DNA of 64,000 nt from assembly GCF_003856975.1 (NCBI RefSeq), contig NZ_CP033107.1, positions 124,001 through 188,000 of the forward strand, written 5' to 3'. The notes beneath the pieces are model-generated. The model saw nothing but the letters and a program-made list of their open reading frames with translations, was not told the origin of the DNA and ran no database searches. Both the position numbers and the translations under genes were made by a program. Origin of the DNA: Plantibacter sp. PA-3-X8 (GTDB lineage Bacteria > Actinomycetota > Actinomycetes > Actinomycetales > Microbacteriaceae). Shown here piece after piece: positions 34,800 to 43,835 of this stretch; the stretch's first letter is position 1, and every line of letters starts with the position of its first letter.

Positions 34800-35441
34800 A
34801 TGTCACGGTCGGGTGTGACGAAACCGCCGGAAGTTGTCTCGGCCGGCACAGAGAGGCGGCAGGCGGTGGGTGTCGATCCAGTGCGCACGTCGGGTGGCCT
34901 CCTCGAGCAGGCGACCGACCGGACCCTCGTCGAACGGTGCGTCGACGGCGACACCCGGGCGTTCCAGGTGCTCATCACGCGCTACGGCCGGATGATGAAG
35001 GCGTACGCCGTGCGACTCACGCGATCCTCCGCGGACGGCGACGACGTCGTCCAGGAGGCGCTCATCTCGGCCTGGAAGCGGATCGACACGCTCGAGGACG
35101 GCGCGATGGTGAAGAGCTGGCTGATGCGCATCGTCAGCCGCCGGGCGATCGACCTCATGCGGCAGCGCAAGGACACCGAGTCGACCGACGACGCCATCAT
35201 CGAGGCCCCGGAGCGCGACGGTCCCGAGCGGCGAGCCGAAGCATCGTCGCAGCTGGGAGCACTGTCAGCAGCGCTCGACAGACTGCCGCACGGACAGCAC
35301 CAGGCTTGGGTGCTCCGCGAGATCGGCGGATACTCGTACGAGGAGATCGCCGAACAGCTGGGGCAGAGCGTCGCCAGCGTCCGAGGGAGTCTTGCACGGG
35401 CTCGGGCGACACTGGTCAAGGACATGGAGGGGTGGCGATGA
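34800..35441 (+). CDS. ECF-type RNA polymerase sigma factor
   Basis: Sigma-70 family protein of 213 residues (147 if a GTG at 34866 with GAGAGG upstream trims the first 22 residues it would be 191). Region 2 is FQVLITRYGRMMKAYAVRLTRSSADGDDVVQEALISAWKRI. Region 4 is LPHGQHQAWVLREIGGYSYEEIAEQLGQSVASVRGSLARAR. Regions 1 and 3 are absent, as in ECF factors. It overlaps by 4 bases the next gene, whose product has an anti-sigma-like N-terminus, so the pair probably forms a regulatory unit. Confidence 0.88.
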   Translation: MSRSGVTKPPEVVSAGTERRQAVGVDPVRTSGGLLEQATDRTLVERCVDGDTRAFQVLITRYGRMMKAYAVRLTRSSADGDDVVQEALISAWKRIDTLEDGAMVKSWLMRIVSRRAIDLMRQRKDTESTDDAIIEAPERDGPERRAEASSQLGALSAALDRLPHGQHQAWVLREIGGYSYEEIAEQLGQSVASVRGSLARARATLVKDMEGWR

Positions 35442-36055
35442 ACACCGAAATTCCGGGCTCCGGACCGGGCGGACCGGGCGGTTGCGCGCACGGCATCGAC
35501 GCCCTCACGGACTACCTCGAACGCGACATGCTGCCGGCCGACCCGTCGATCGACGAGTCGCCCGAATGCCAGCGGATCCTCCGGTCCCTGCGACGGGTCC
35601 GCTCGCTCGCCGCGCCATTGCGGGAGGCGGACGAGGCGGCGGTCACCGCACTCGACCAGGACTGGATCCGAGGGATCATGGAGAACATCGGCCGTGAGGC
35701 GAAGGCCGGACGCGACATCCCGTTCGCCGCGTCCGACGACGCCGCTGCGCTCGTCATCACGGAGGGCACGGTCCGCGGGCTGGTCCGCGGTGCCGGCGAC
35801 CGCACGCCCGGCGTGCTCGTGGGTCGCTGCGTGCTCGAGGGCGACGTCACCGTGGTCGGCGAACCGATCATGCTCCACGTCACCGTGAGCATCGGTTGGG
35901 GCAAGTCGGTCGCCGACACGGTTGCGTTGTTCCGCGAGGAGGTCGCCGCCAGCCTCCGGCAACACACGGACCTCGTCGTGGCAGGACTCGACATCGTCGT
36001 CGACGACCTGCACTTCGAGGCCGACGAGATCGGAGAGGTGGGGGACGATGCATGA
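35438..36055 (+). CDS. Asp23/Gls24-like protein with zinc-finger-like N-terminus
   Basis: Protein of 205 residues, translationally coupled to the sigma factor (ATGA). Residues about 12-45 (CAHGIDALTDYLERDMLP, then ESPECQRIL) resemble the short zinc-binding start of anti-sigma factors. Residues about 105-200 resemble the Asp23/Gls24 alkaline-shock fold (VITEGTVRGLVRGAGDRTPGVLVGRCVLEGDVTVV, then LHVTVSIGWGKSVADTVALF). There is no membrane segment, so a soluble anti-sigma role is proposed by inference. The family function is envelope-stress related in Gram-positives. Confidence 0.72.
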   Translation: MNTEIPGSGPGGPGGCAHGIDALTDYLERDMLPADPSIDESPECQRILRSLRRVRSLAAPLREADEAAVTALDQDWIRGIMENIGREAKAGRDIPFAASDDAAALVITEGTVRGLVRGAGDRTPGVLVGRCVLEGDVTVVGEPIMLHVTVSIGWGKSVADTVALFREEVAASLRQHTDLVVAGLDIVVDDLHFEADEIGEVGDDA

Positions 36056-36416
36056 CCTGACGGAGACGGACGACGACCTCGGAGCGCTCGCGAGTTCGCT
36101 CGACGACGTGATCCTGGCGCTACCGGGCGTCGACGGGTTGACCGCCGTCGAACCCACGCTGCTCCGGGCCGCGAAGGAGGGCGTCGGCGCACTGCTCGGC
36201 TCGCCTGACCAGCAGGCACGGGTGAGCGTCAAGCGCGTCCGAGGCGTCCTGACCGTCCACGCCAACATCTCCGTGGCAGCTGAGGCGGCCTCCCCTGCCG
36301 TCGCGCAGGCGGTCCACCGCGCCATCGCGGAGCGGCTCCCCTCGTTCACCGGCGAGGGCGCACCGTCCATCACCGTCCGCGTGATCGACGTCGTCCCGAG
36401 CGGCTCCCAGGACTGA
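36048..36416 (+). CDS. Small Asp23-operon protein
   Basis: Protein of 122 residues, overlapping the previous gene by 8 bases. It resembles the second half of an Asp23-like domain (RVSVKRVRGVLTVHANISVAAEAASPAVAQAVHRAIAERLPSF, then SITVRVIDVVP) but lacks the N-terminal part. It may pair with the Asp23-like product of the preceding gene. A terminator hairpin follows 4 bases after the stop codon, closing a three-gene operon. Confidence 0.7.
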   Translation: MHDLTETDDDLGALASSLDDVILALPGVDGLTAVEPTLLRAAKEGVGALLGSPDQQARVSVKRVRGVLTVHANISVAAEAASPAVAQAVHRAIAERLPSFTGEGAPSITVRVIDVVPSGSQD

Positions 36417-36419
36417 CAC

Positions 36420-36456
36420 GAGCGCGCACGGTCCCGATCCGGGATCGTGCGCGCTC
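36420..36456. terminator. Terminator between convergent sigma operon and surface protein gene
   Basis: A 17-base-pair stem with one G-T wobble and a 3-base loop, starting 4 bases after the stop codon of the last operon gene and 22 bases before the surface-protein stop on the other strand. Confidence 0.75.
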
Positions 36457-36477
36457 GATGTGCGGTGGCTCCTCGAC

Positions 36478-39400
36478 TCAGCCGCTCGACTCCTCGGCGT
36501 CACTGCGGGCGCGACGCGCACGCACGACGAGGAGTGCCGCCCCGCCGATCACGAGCAGGAGCATCGCGGCGATCATCGCCTGGTCGAGCCAGAGCACGCC
36601 GGTCGTGGCCAGCGGACCCTGCGTACCGGACAGACGTTCCGGGGTCGCCTGCGGCGTCCCGGACGGCGTCGGCGTCGGCTCCGAGGGGACGGACGGGTCC
36701 GTCGGTTCCTCGGGATCGGTCACCGGCGGGCTCACGGGCAGCTCCACCTCGACGATGCCGCCGTTCCAGGTGAGGTCGACCGCGTCCGCGCCGGTCGGCG
36801 ACGGGTCGACCACGACGATGTCCTCCATGGTGGACGACTGCGGATCGAGCGCCGAGTTGACGAGGCCGTCGTCACCGACGCGGAAGCCGGTGGTCTCCGC
36901 GCCCTCAGGCAGGTCGACACTGATGGTGTACGCACCCGACACGAGCCCGCTGAAGCGGTATCGGCCGTCGGCGTCCGTCTCGGTCTCCTCGGAGACGGTG
37001 GCACCGTGCTTGTCGACGCCGTCCAGCCGGAGTGGCACACCGGCCACGCCGTCGCCGGGCTGTCCGTCGGCACCGTCGTCGTCGAGTCCGTCACCGTCAC
37101 GGTCCCACCAGAGGCGCTCGCCGATCGACGTGGAGACGACGGTCGTCGCCACGAGCGGCGACCGGGCTCCGAGGGTCTGCGACGCCGAGCGCACCGTGGC
37201 GTCGTTCCGGTACTCCGCACCGGACACCGCGCCGTCCGTCGTGAGCTCGACGGCGATCTCGTGACGTTCGAGGGCGTCGAGTTCGGCGACCTCCACGCGG
37301 AACGCGGTGACGTCGGCGAGCGATTCGGGACACGCCTCCGCACCGAAGTCGTCGGAGGTGCACCAGTCGAACCCGTCCGGAAGCTCCCGGGAGGTGTCCG
37401 TGCCGTCGATGGCGGACGCGGCCTGCACTGCGGCCGGGTCGGCGGCGGTGTAGAGCACCCGGTCGCCATCGGCGGCCTCGATCTCGTCGGCCAGGACGCC
37501 GGCCGCGGATGATCCACGGTTGTCGCCGACGAACGGGAGCACGTCCACCAGGGCGACGTCCTGCTGAGCACCGGTGGCGTTCATGTTGGCGTAGGCGAGG
37601 CGGTAGTCGATCCGGTCGCCGGACTCGATGACGCGCTGTTCAACGCTCTTCTGCACGCGGAGCCCACCGGGCGCACGGAGCGACACGGTCTGGCGCCCGT
37701 GGTGCGCGTCCTGCATCGTGGCGTCCTCGGGGACCTCCTCGAGCGAACCCGGGTCGTCCGGGCTCGCGACGACCACCTGGTTGACCAGGTCGCCGATGAG
37801 CGTCGCATCCGACGTCGCCCAGTACCGGATGACGGGCTCGGCGCCGCGCTCGACCTGCCCGAGCCTCCAGGTGAGGAGGGTGGTGCCGTCCTCGGCGAGT
37901 TCGACCGAGTCGGGCACGTGTGACACCTCCGTCGGGTCGTAGACGAGCCCGGCGGGCAATCGGTCGACGACGACGACGTCGCGTGCGGCGTTCCCCTGGC
38001 CGGGCACGCTCGTGATCTGCGGCGTGACCTCGAAGCGGACGCGGTCACCCGCGAGCAGTTGGGCCGGCGAACCGGGTTCCACGGCCGGTTCGATCGCCCG
38101 CTTCCCGATGCCGATCACGGCGTTGGCGGCGATGAGCCGGTCGCCGCGAGGGTAGTTCGCGTTGTCGTCCTTCGCTGCGTCGTACTTGTTGTGGAACCAG
38201 CCGTCCTTCGCGTACCACGTGCTGTAGTCGACGTCGTCGGGGTATTGCTCCGGGCTGTACAGCGAGTAGCTCTCAGCGAGGAAGGTGCCGGCGGGGACAC
38301 CGTCGTTCATCACGAGTGTGAGCGATGCCATGAGCGAGGCACCGATCGGGATGACGCCGGACGCGCTGCGATAGCGGATCTTGGTGATGTCCTCCACCGC
38401 GATCGACGAGGGGTCGGTGGTCCAGTCGTCGTCGGCGTCACCGCACGTGGTGTCGGTCATCTGACGCCACCTGGTGGCGTCGTCAGCGGCCACGTCCACG
38501 GTCGATCGTGTGCCGTACTCGATGATCAGCGGCGTCGAGGCGTGCCCTCGAGCGGGAACGCCGTCGGGTCCGACGGCTGCATGCTGCGTCTTCGTGTCGA
38601 AGGCCTGGCAGAACACCTGTCCGGTGAACTCCGTGCCGCCTCGGTTGTTGAACATCGAGAGGGCACGGTACTGCTGTCCGGGTACGACGACGCCGTCGCC
38701 CGTGCCCGGCAGGAACTGCCCGGGGACCGGGATGAGCGCATTGGTGTCGTCGATGTAGCGAGTGCCATGGCCTCCGTCGGGACGGCGGAGGAGACTCGCG
38801 CTCGTCCGGTTGTCGTCGAGCGGCTCGTCCGCGTTTGCGATCTGCTGTCCATCGGCGTCTCGGCCCGTCGCCAGGAGGTCGCGGACCAGGAGGCGGGTGG
38901 TGATCGAGCCGTTCGCGGGCACATCGTCTCGAGGCACGAACACGCCGAAGCGGCCGAGCGCGAGGTAGCCGCGGAGCGGGATGGCTGCGCCGTTCGCGGT
39001 CTTGGTGGGGATGTGGTCGGCGCTGAGGTCCGCGCCGGAGATGGTCACGTGGATCCGACGCGGGTCGTCCGGGTCGACGCGACACGTCCAGGCGCCGGAG
39101 TCGGTCACGGCGTTCTCGCCGCCGCCTCTGGCGCCCGGGAAGACGCGCGCTTCACCGGCGCCCGCCGCACAAGCCGTCTGGTTCGAGAGTCTGGCGTTCG
39201 GGCTGACATCATCGAGGTCGATCACGAAGGTGACGTCATCGACCACGTTCGACTGCCCGCGTGCACCGAGTCCACCCGCGGCGTTGTACCCGGCGAGGTC
39301 GAGGTAGGCGTCGTAGTGGATGCGGAACCCGGGCACATCGTCCTGGGTCACGGCGCTGACGATCGTTGCCGTCCGCACCCCGAGGTTCACTCGCGGACCG

Positions 39401-40146
39401 CTGCTCGCGGTCGTCGCGGGAACCTCCGTCGCGTCCTCGGCGAGCGCGCCGGAGGCCACGTCGTTCGCCGCCGCGCTGAGTGCTCCCGCCGGGGAGGTGA
39501 GCACGGAACCGTTCGGCATGCTGTCTGCCGTGGCGATGAGGTCGTAGGTGGTGACGGAGTTCGGCAGGACGCCGCCGATGGCGCAATCGAGGACGCGTCG
39601 GTCGTCGCTGACGGTCGACCCGGCTCCGCAGTAGGCGGGGAGCGCGGTGACGATCGGCCAGCGCAGGCCGTCGGGGAGGGTCTGGCGAACGGTCACGAGG
39701 TCGCCGGCTGCGGCTCCGTCGAGCTGGACCTCGACGCGGTAGGTGACCGTGTCGTGCGTGCGGACGACGTCGTTCGTCGCGCTGCTGTCGTGGCCGGGGG
39801 CGTCGTCCGCGTCGAACGGGGCGGTGCCGGTGGCGACGCCCGCGAGCGCGATCTGCAGCGCGAGGTCGGCGTTCGGGGCCTCGGCGTCGGGGGTGGCGGT
39901 GGGCTCAGTCGGCGGGGTCGTCGGCGACGTGTCGTCGGGGTCGCTGCCCGAGGAGGGCTCGTCGGTGTCGACCGGACTGTCGTCGGTGGGCTCCTCGACG
40001 GGCGCGGGGTCCGTCGGTGCCGTTGCCGGGGTGCCGGCCGCTGTCGCGGGCGAAGCGACCGTGCCGGTCAGCAGCGCGGCGAGCGCGACGATGGCGCCCG
40101 CGTGGGCGGTGACGATCCGGCGTCGGGGCCGGTGCGGTGTGGACAT
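36478..40146 (-). CDS. Large wall-anchored surface protein with DUF11- and SdrD-B-like domains
   Basis: Secreted protein of 1222 residues. Residues 1-38 form a signal peptide ending ATAA, followed by a Thr/Pro/Asp-rich linker to about 95. The body contains DUF11-like conserved-repeat domains (THDTVTYRVEVQL; later VIESGDRIDYRLAYANM). An SdrD-B-like domain follows near 1020-1130 (IGERLWWDRDGDGLDDDG, then DADGRYRFSGLVSGAYTI). The C-terminus is a Pro-rich spacer, an LATTG sorting motif, a hydrophobic helix and an Arg-rich tail. LAXTG is the motif of class E sortases; no sortase lies in the window. The ATG at 40146 is chosen because it starts the signal peptide. Confidence 0.88.
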   Translation of the reverse strand: MSTPHRPRRRIVTAHAGAIVALAALLTGTVASPATAAGTPATAPTDPAPVEEPTDDSPVDTDEPSSGSDPDDTSPTTPPTEPTATPDAEAPNADLALQIALAGVATGTAPFDADDAPGHDSSATNDVVRTHDTVTYRVEVQLDGAAAGDLVTVRQTLPDGLRWPIVTALPAYCGAGSTVSDDRRVLDCAIGGVLPNSVTTYDLIATADSMPNGSVLTSPAGALSAAANDVASGALAEDATEVPATTASSGPRVNLGVRTATIVSAVTQDDVPGFRIHYDAYLDLAGYNAAGGLGARGQSNVVDDVTFVIDLDDVSPNARLSNQTACAAGAGEARVFPGARGGGENAVTDSGAWTCRVDPDDPRRIHVTISGADLSADHIPTKTANGAAIPLRGYLALGRFGVFVPRDDVPANGSITTRLLVRDLLATGRDADGQQIANADEPLDDNRTSASLLRRPDGGHGTRYIDDTNALIPVPGQFLPGTGDGVVVPGQQYRALSMFNNRGGTEFTGQVFCQAFDTKTQHAAVGPDGVPARGHASTPLIIEYGTRSTVDVAADDATRWRQMTDTTCGDADDDWTTDPSSIAVEDITKIRYRSASGVIPIGASLMASLTLVMNDGVPAGTFLAESYSLYSPEQYPDDVDYSTWYAKDGWFHNKYDAAKDDNANYPRGDRLIAANAVIGIGKRAIEPAVEPGSPAQLLAGDRVRFEVTPQITSVPGQGNAARDVVVVDRLPAGLVYDPTEVSHVPDSVELAEDGTTLLTWRLGQVERGAEPVIRYWATSDATLIGDLVNQVVVASPDDPGSLEEVPEDATMQDAHHGRQTVSLRAPGGLRVQKSVEQRVIESGDRIDYRLAYANMNATGAQQDVALVDVLPFVGDNRGSSAAGVLADEIEAADGDRVLYTAADPAAVQAASAIDGTDTSRELPDGFDWCTSDDFGAEACPESLADVTAFRVEVAELDALERHEIAVELTTDGAVSGAEYRNDATVRSASQTLGARSPLVATTVVSTSIGERLWWDRDGDGLDDDGADGQPGDGVAGVPLRLDGVDKHGATVSEETETDADGRYRFSGLVSGAYTISVDLPEGAETTGFRVGDDGLVNSALDPQSSTMEDIVVVDPSPTGADAVDLTWNGGIVEVELPVSPPVTDPEEPTDPSVPSEPTPTPSGTPQATPERLSGTQGPLATTGVLWLDQAMIAAMLLLVIGGAALLVVRARRARSDAEESSG

Positions 40147-40515
40147 GGGGGTCTCGTCTCGGTAACGTGTGGTCGGGTGGTATTTCAGAGCGTAACATAA
40201 TAAACACACGTGGGGAAGTGGCACCATCGGCCTCCATGCGCTCGCGCTCCGCCGGTGTAGCGCACTCGGACAACTCCCAGTAAAAATAACGTTCTGATAA
40301 CTACCGCTCGTTACCGATCCGTTATATGGTTTTGGAACGTTAGTTGTTTTGCTGTGGCAGCTGACGGAATGTGATTGCAGGACACTCTTGGTGCAAGGGA
40401 AAGAGAGCCGGTCGTAGCCTCTGCGACCGGCTCTCGTCATGTCCGGAGACGATACGGAGCGCAACCACCCCACCTCGACGCACCGCTCGACGGCCGTGCA
40501 GGATAGATTCAGGTG
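40147..40515. other. AT-rich intergenic island with repeated GTTA/TAAC motifs
   Basis: This gap between the surface-protein start and the MarR gene is far richer in A and T than the rest of the window, mostly at 40165-40375. GTTA or TAAC occurs at least seven times (near 40172, 40193, 40287, 40298, 40310, 40321 and 40339). On the minus strand TACGCT or TATTAT near 40190 could be the surface-protein promoter. No ORF of convincing coding quality is seen. It may be a nucleoid-protein or regulator binding region. Confidence 0.5.
40403..40435. terminator. Orphan hairpin, terminator-like
   Basis: A 12-base-pair perfect stem (GAGAGCCGGTCG and its complement) with a 9-base loop. Read on the minus strand it is followed by TTTCCCTT, so it looks like a leftward terminator, yet no minus-strand gene lies to its right. 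It could end antisense transcription through the MarR gene or a small RNA. Confidence 0.5.
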
Positions 40516-40977
40516 GTGGATCGTCGGACGGCAGCGGGAGCGGGTATGGACGAGAGGCGACTCGCGATCGCCGCGTGGGAGTCACTGTTCCGCGCGCAGG
40601 TCGACGTGATGCGCCACATCTCGCACGACTTCCCGAGCCACGGCATCTCGCTCAACGAGTACGACGTCCTGCACACGATGTCGCGGGAGCCCGATCGTCG
40701 CATCCGTCTGCGCGACCTCAACTCGAGCGTGCTGCTCTCGCAGCCGAGCATCAGTCGCCTGGTCGATCGACTCGTCGCGCGCGGACTGGTCGGCAAATGC
40801 CCCGACCCGGACGACGGCCGCGGCACCCTCGTCCGCATGACCGATGCGGGCTACGACGTCTACCGCGCGGTCGCCATCGCCCACGGCGCGACGATCGCCG
40901 AACGCGTGACCACGTCGCTCAACCCACAGGAGATGGCGACCCTCGCGGCGCTCAGCGACAAGCTCCGCGGAGCGTGA
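40516..40977 (+). CDS. MarR-family transcriptional regulator
   Basis: Winged-helix regulator of 153 residues. The HTH and wing read [50 protein letters not shown]. The start is not certain. GTG at 40516 fits a leaderless transcript because TAGATT (40504-40509) ends 6 bases upstream. ATG at 40546 has GGAG 5 bases upstream and would give 143 residues. It precedes three DNA-repair genes on the same strand and may control them or the AT-rich region upstream. Confidence 0.87.
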   Translation: MDRRTAAGAGMDERRLAIAAWESLFRAQVDVMRHISHDFPSHGISLNEYDVLHTMSREPDRRIRLRDLNSSVLLSQPSISRLVDRLVARGLVGKCPDPDDGRGTLVRMTDAGYDVYRAVAIAHGATIAERVTTSLNPQEMATLAALSDKLRGA

Positions 40978-41065
40978 GCCGCGCCGACTGATCCGGCGCG
41001 GACGGCCCCACTGTCGTGTCCGATTTCCGCTCGTCGGACCCGGTGGCGCATGTCAGACTCGGATC

Positions 41066-42568
41066 ATGGACGACACCCGGAGCATGGACTTCGCCGAACG
41101 CTACCGCGCGATCCAAGCCCGCGACCAGCGCTTCGACGGGCAGTTCATCACGGCCGTGAGCTCCACGGGGATCTACTGCCGGCCGTCCTGCCCGGCTCGA
41201 ACCCCGAAGCCGGAGAACGTCACCTTCTACGCGACGAGCGCCGCGGCGCACGAGGCCGGTTTCCGCGCATGCAAGCGGTGCCTGCCTGAAGCGGTCCCGG
41301 GCACGCCCGCCTGGAACCTCGGCAACGACGTCGCCGCGCGCAGCATGCGCCTCATCGCCGACGGCGTCGTCGAACGGGAGGGCGTCCCCGGGCTCGCCTC
41401 GCGCCTCGGGTACTCGAGCCGGCATCTGACGCGGATCCTCAGCGCCGAGCTGGGCGCGGGTCCACTCGCCCTGGCGCGGGCCCACCGTGCGCAGGGTGCT
41501 CGCCAGCTGCTGACCGGCACCGACCTCCCCTTCGGTGACATCGCCTTCGCCGCCGGGTTCTCGAGCATCCGGCAGTTCAACGACACGATGCGGGAGGTGT
41601 TCGAGCTTACCCCCGGTGAGCTGCGCGCGAAACACCGGACGGTCGGCGAACACGCCTCCGGCTCGATCACCCTGTCCCTGCCGTTCCGCCGCCCGTTCGA
41701 CGCGGCGGGCGTCTTCGCCTGGCTCGCGCCACGGGCGGTGGACGGCGTCGAGCTCGCGGGGCCCGAACACTACGCCCGGCTCCTCGCCCTCCCCGGCGGC
41801 ACGGCGTGGTTCGAGGTGCGACAGCTCGGCGACGACCTCCGACTCACCGCCGAGGTGACGGACCTCGCCGACCTGCCGGTGCTCGTCTCGCGGGTCCGTC
41901 GACTCTTCGACCTCGACGCCGACCCGACGTCGGCCGACGCCGTCCTCGCGACGGACCCGCGTCTCGCCGCCTCGGTCGCGGCCACACCCGGCATCCGACT
42001 CCCCGGGGCGGTCGATCCGGAGGAGATGCTGGTCCGGGCGATGGTCGGCCAGCAGATCACTGTGGCCGCGGCGCGCACCCGGCTCCGCCGTCTCGCGGAC
42101 GAGGTGAGCACGACGGTCCCCGAACGACACGGACTGCACCGGCTCTTCCCGACGGCGACGCAGATCGCGAACGGCGGGGAGGCCACACTCGTCGGGCCCC
42201 GAGCGCGGATCGACAGCCTGCTCGGCGTCGCGCGGGCACTCGTGTCCGGTGAACTCACGATCGGCTTCGGCGACGACCGCAACGAGCTCCGGACGCGCCT
42301 GCTCGCCATGAAGGGGATCGGCCCCTGGACGGCCGACTACGTCAGCATGCGGGTGCTCGGCAACCCCGACGCCTTCCTGCCCGGCGACGTCGCCGTCCGC
42401 ACGGGTGCGGGCCGACTCGGCTTGCCGTCCGACGCCCGCACCCTCACTGCGGAAGCGGACGCCTTCGCCCCGTGGCGCTCCTACCTCTGCCTCCACCTGT
42501 GGAAGGCGGCCTCCACACCGGCGCCGTCCGCCGCACCCTCAGCCCTCGAGAAAGGTCCAGCAGCATGA
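41066..42568 (+). CDS. Ada-type regulator fused to AlkA 3-methyladenine DNA glycosylase
   Basis: Bifunctional DNA alkylation protein of 500 residues. The N-terminal Ada zinc domain has four cysteines ([10 protein letters not shown] and ACKRCLP), one of which accepts methyl groups from phosphotriesters in the family. An AraC-type HTH follows (about 90-190: [44 protein letters not shown]). Residues about 205-490 are the AlkA glycosylase with the HhH-GPD motif [36 protein letters not shown] lies 6 bases before the ATG. The Ogt gene overlaps its end, so methyl-damage sensing and repair are cotranscribed. Confidence 0.93.
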   Translation: MDDTRSMDFAERYRAIQARDQRFDGQFITAVSSTGIYCRPSCPARTPKPENVTFYATSAAAHEAGFRACKRCLPEAVPGTPAWNLGNDVAARSMRLIADGVVEREGVPGLASRLGYSSRHLTRILSAELGAGPLALARAHRAQGARQLLTGTDLPFGDIAFAAGFSSIRQFNDTMREVFELTPGELRAKHRTVGEHASGSITLSLPFRRPFDAAGVFAWLAPRAVDGVELAGPEHYARLLALPGGTAWFEVRQLGDDLRLTAEVTDLADLPVLVSRVRRLFDLDADPTSADAVLATDPRLAASVAATPGIRLPGAVDPEEMLVRAMVGQQITVAAARTRLRRLADEVSTTVPERHGLHRLFPTATQIANGGEATLVGPRARIDSLLGVARALVSGELTIGFGDDRNELRTRLLAMKGIGPWTADYVSMRVLGNPDAFLPGDVAVRTGAGRLGLPSDARTLTAEADAFAPWRSYLCLHLWKAASTPAPSAAPSALEKGPAA

Positions 42569-43125
42569 CCACCATCATCTCCAGCACGAGCGCCCGCCGC
42601 GGTGACGGCCGGGCGTCCGGCGCGCAGCTCACCGCGACCAGCCAGACCGTCGACACTCCGGACGGCCCCTTCACGATTCTCGCGCGGGAGGACGGAGCGG
42701 TGCTCTCCTCAGGGTGGTCCGACGACATCGGCGTCATGCTCGAACGGATCCGGCCAGCCGACCGCCCCCGCGAGACCGTGGCGGGGACGATCACGGCGAT
42801 GGACGCCGTCCGGGCGTACTACGACGGCGACCTGGCGGCGATCGACCTCGTACCGGTCGCCCAGTTCGGTGGCCCGTTCCGCACGCACGCCTGGACGGTG
42901 CTGCGGACGATCGCCGCAGGACACTCGGTGACGTACACGGAATTCGCCGCGGCGAGCGGTCGGCCGTCGGCGGTCCGCGCTGCGGCGAGCGCCTGCGCGA
43001 CGAACGCGCCCGCCCTGTTCGTCCCGTGCCACCGTGTCCTCCGGACCGACGGGACGCTCGGCGGGTTCGCGTGGGGACTCGACGTCAAGCGGTCGTTGCT
43101 CGACCGCGAGGCCGCGCTGAGCTGA
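42565..43125 (+). CDS. ogt: Methylated-DNA--protein-cysteine methyltransferase
   Basis: Suicide repair protein of 186 residues that removes methyl groups from O6-methylguanine. The active-site cysteine is in [12 protein letters not shown]; the DNA-binding helix is [27 protein letters not shown]. It overlaps the Ada-AlkA gene by 4 bases. The stop codon lies in GCTGAGCTGAG, similar to the core of the repeats that begin about 35 bases later. Confidence 0.93.
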   Translation: MTTIISSTSARRGDGRASGAQLTATSQTVDTPDGPFTILAREDGAVLSSGWSDDIGVMLERIRPADRPRETVAGTITAMDAVRAYYDGDLAAIDLVPVAQFGGPFRTHAWTVLRTIAAGHSVTYTEFAAASGRPSAVRAAASACATNAPALFVPCHRVLRTDGTLGGFAWGLDVKRSLLDREAALS

Positions 43126-43159
43126 GTGGGCACGGGAACAGGGAACACGGTCCCTGAGC

Positions 43160-43745
43160 ACCCATCCACGGACCCTGAGCCTGTCGAAGGGCGGCGCCTC
43201 CCCGTGGGCACTTCGACAAGCTCAGTGACCGGAGGATGGCTCAGTGACCGGAGAAGGAAACACCGGACCACGAGGACACGCGTCCAGACCGGGAGAACCC
43301 GCCCACGGTCCCTGAGCCTGTCGAAGGGCGGCGTCACACCGTGGGCACTTCGACAAGCTCAGTGACCGGAAGAGGAGACAGCGAAGCACGAGGGCACCCG
43401 TCCAGACGGGGAGAACCCGCCCACGGTCCCTGAGCCTGTCGAAGGGCTGCGCCTCCCCGTGGGCACTTCGACAAGCTCAGTGACCGGAGAAGGAGACAGC
43501 GGAGCACGAGGGCACCCGTCCAGACCGGGAGAACCCGCCCACGGTCCCTGAGCCTGTCGAAGGGCTGCGTCACACCGGGGCACTTCGACAAGCTCAGTGA
43601 CCGGAAGATGGCTCAGGGACCGGCGGAAGAAACACCGGACCACGAGGACACGCGTCCAGACCGGGAGAACCCTCCCACGGTCCCTGAGCCTGTCGAAGGG
43701 CGGCGCCTCCCCGTGGGCACTTCGACAAGCTCAGTGACCGGAGGA
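43160..43745. repeat. Array of five CTGAG-type palindromic repeat units
   Basis: Five units start with CCCTGAGCCTGTCGAAGGG at 43173, 43310, 43428, 43546 and 43682, so spacings are 137, 118, 118 and 136. Each unit continues with an inverted half (ACTTCGACAAGCTCAGTGA) and a longer spacer shared between units. The two spacing classes suggest two unit subtypes, with the GCGCCTCCCC and GCGTCACACC loops alternating. No gene is seen in this 710-base gap. Confidence 0.92.
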
Positions 43746-43823
43746 TGGCACGGTGACCGGGACGGCACGATGACCGGCACGGGCGGGTCCGGTCAACCCT
43801 CCGGTCCGGTTCCATCGTCCGCG

Positions 43824-43829
43824 TAGGCT
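43824..43829 (+). promoter_or_regulatory. -10 element of phr, leaderless start
   Basis: TAGGCT ends 6 bases before the ATG at 43836, just downstream of the repeat array. Confidence 0.5.
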
Positions 43830-43835
43830 GACGGG

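Noticed and set aside
38059..40200. 713-residue plus-strand ORF opposite the surface protein
   Set aside because: Antisense shadow; the minus strand has a signal peptide, repeats and a sorting signal.
40147..40473. N-terminal extension of the large surface protein to 40473
   Set aside because: It would place about 109 residues, coded by AT-rich intergenic DNA, before a clear signal peptide.
43160..43745. Regularly spaced repeats resembling a CRISPR array
   Set aside because: Units are palindromic, spacings are 118 or 136-137 bases, spacers are themselves similar, and no cas gene is near.
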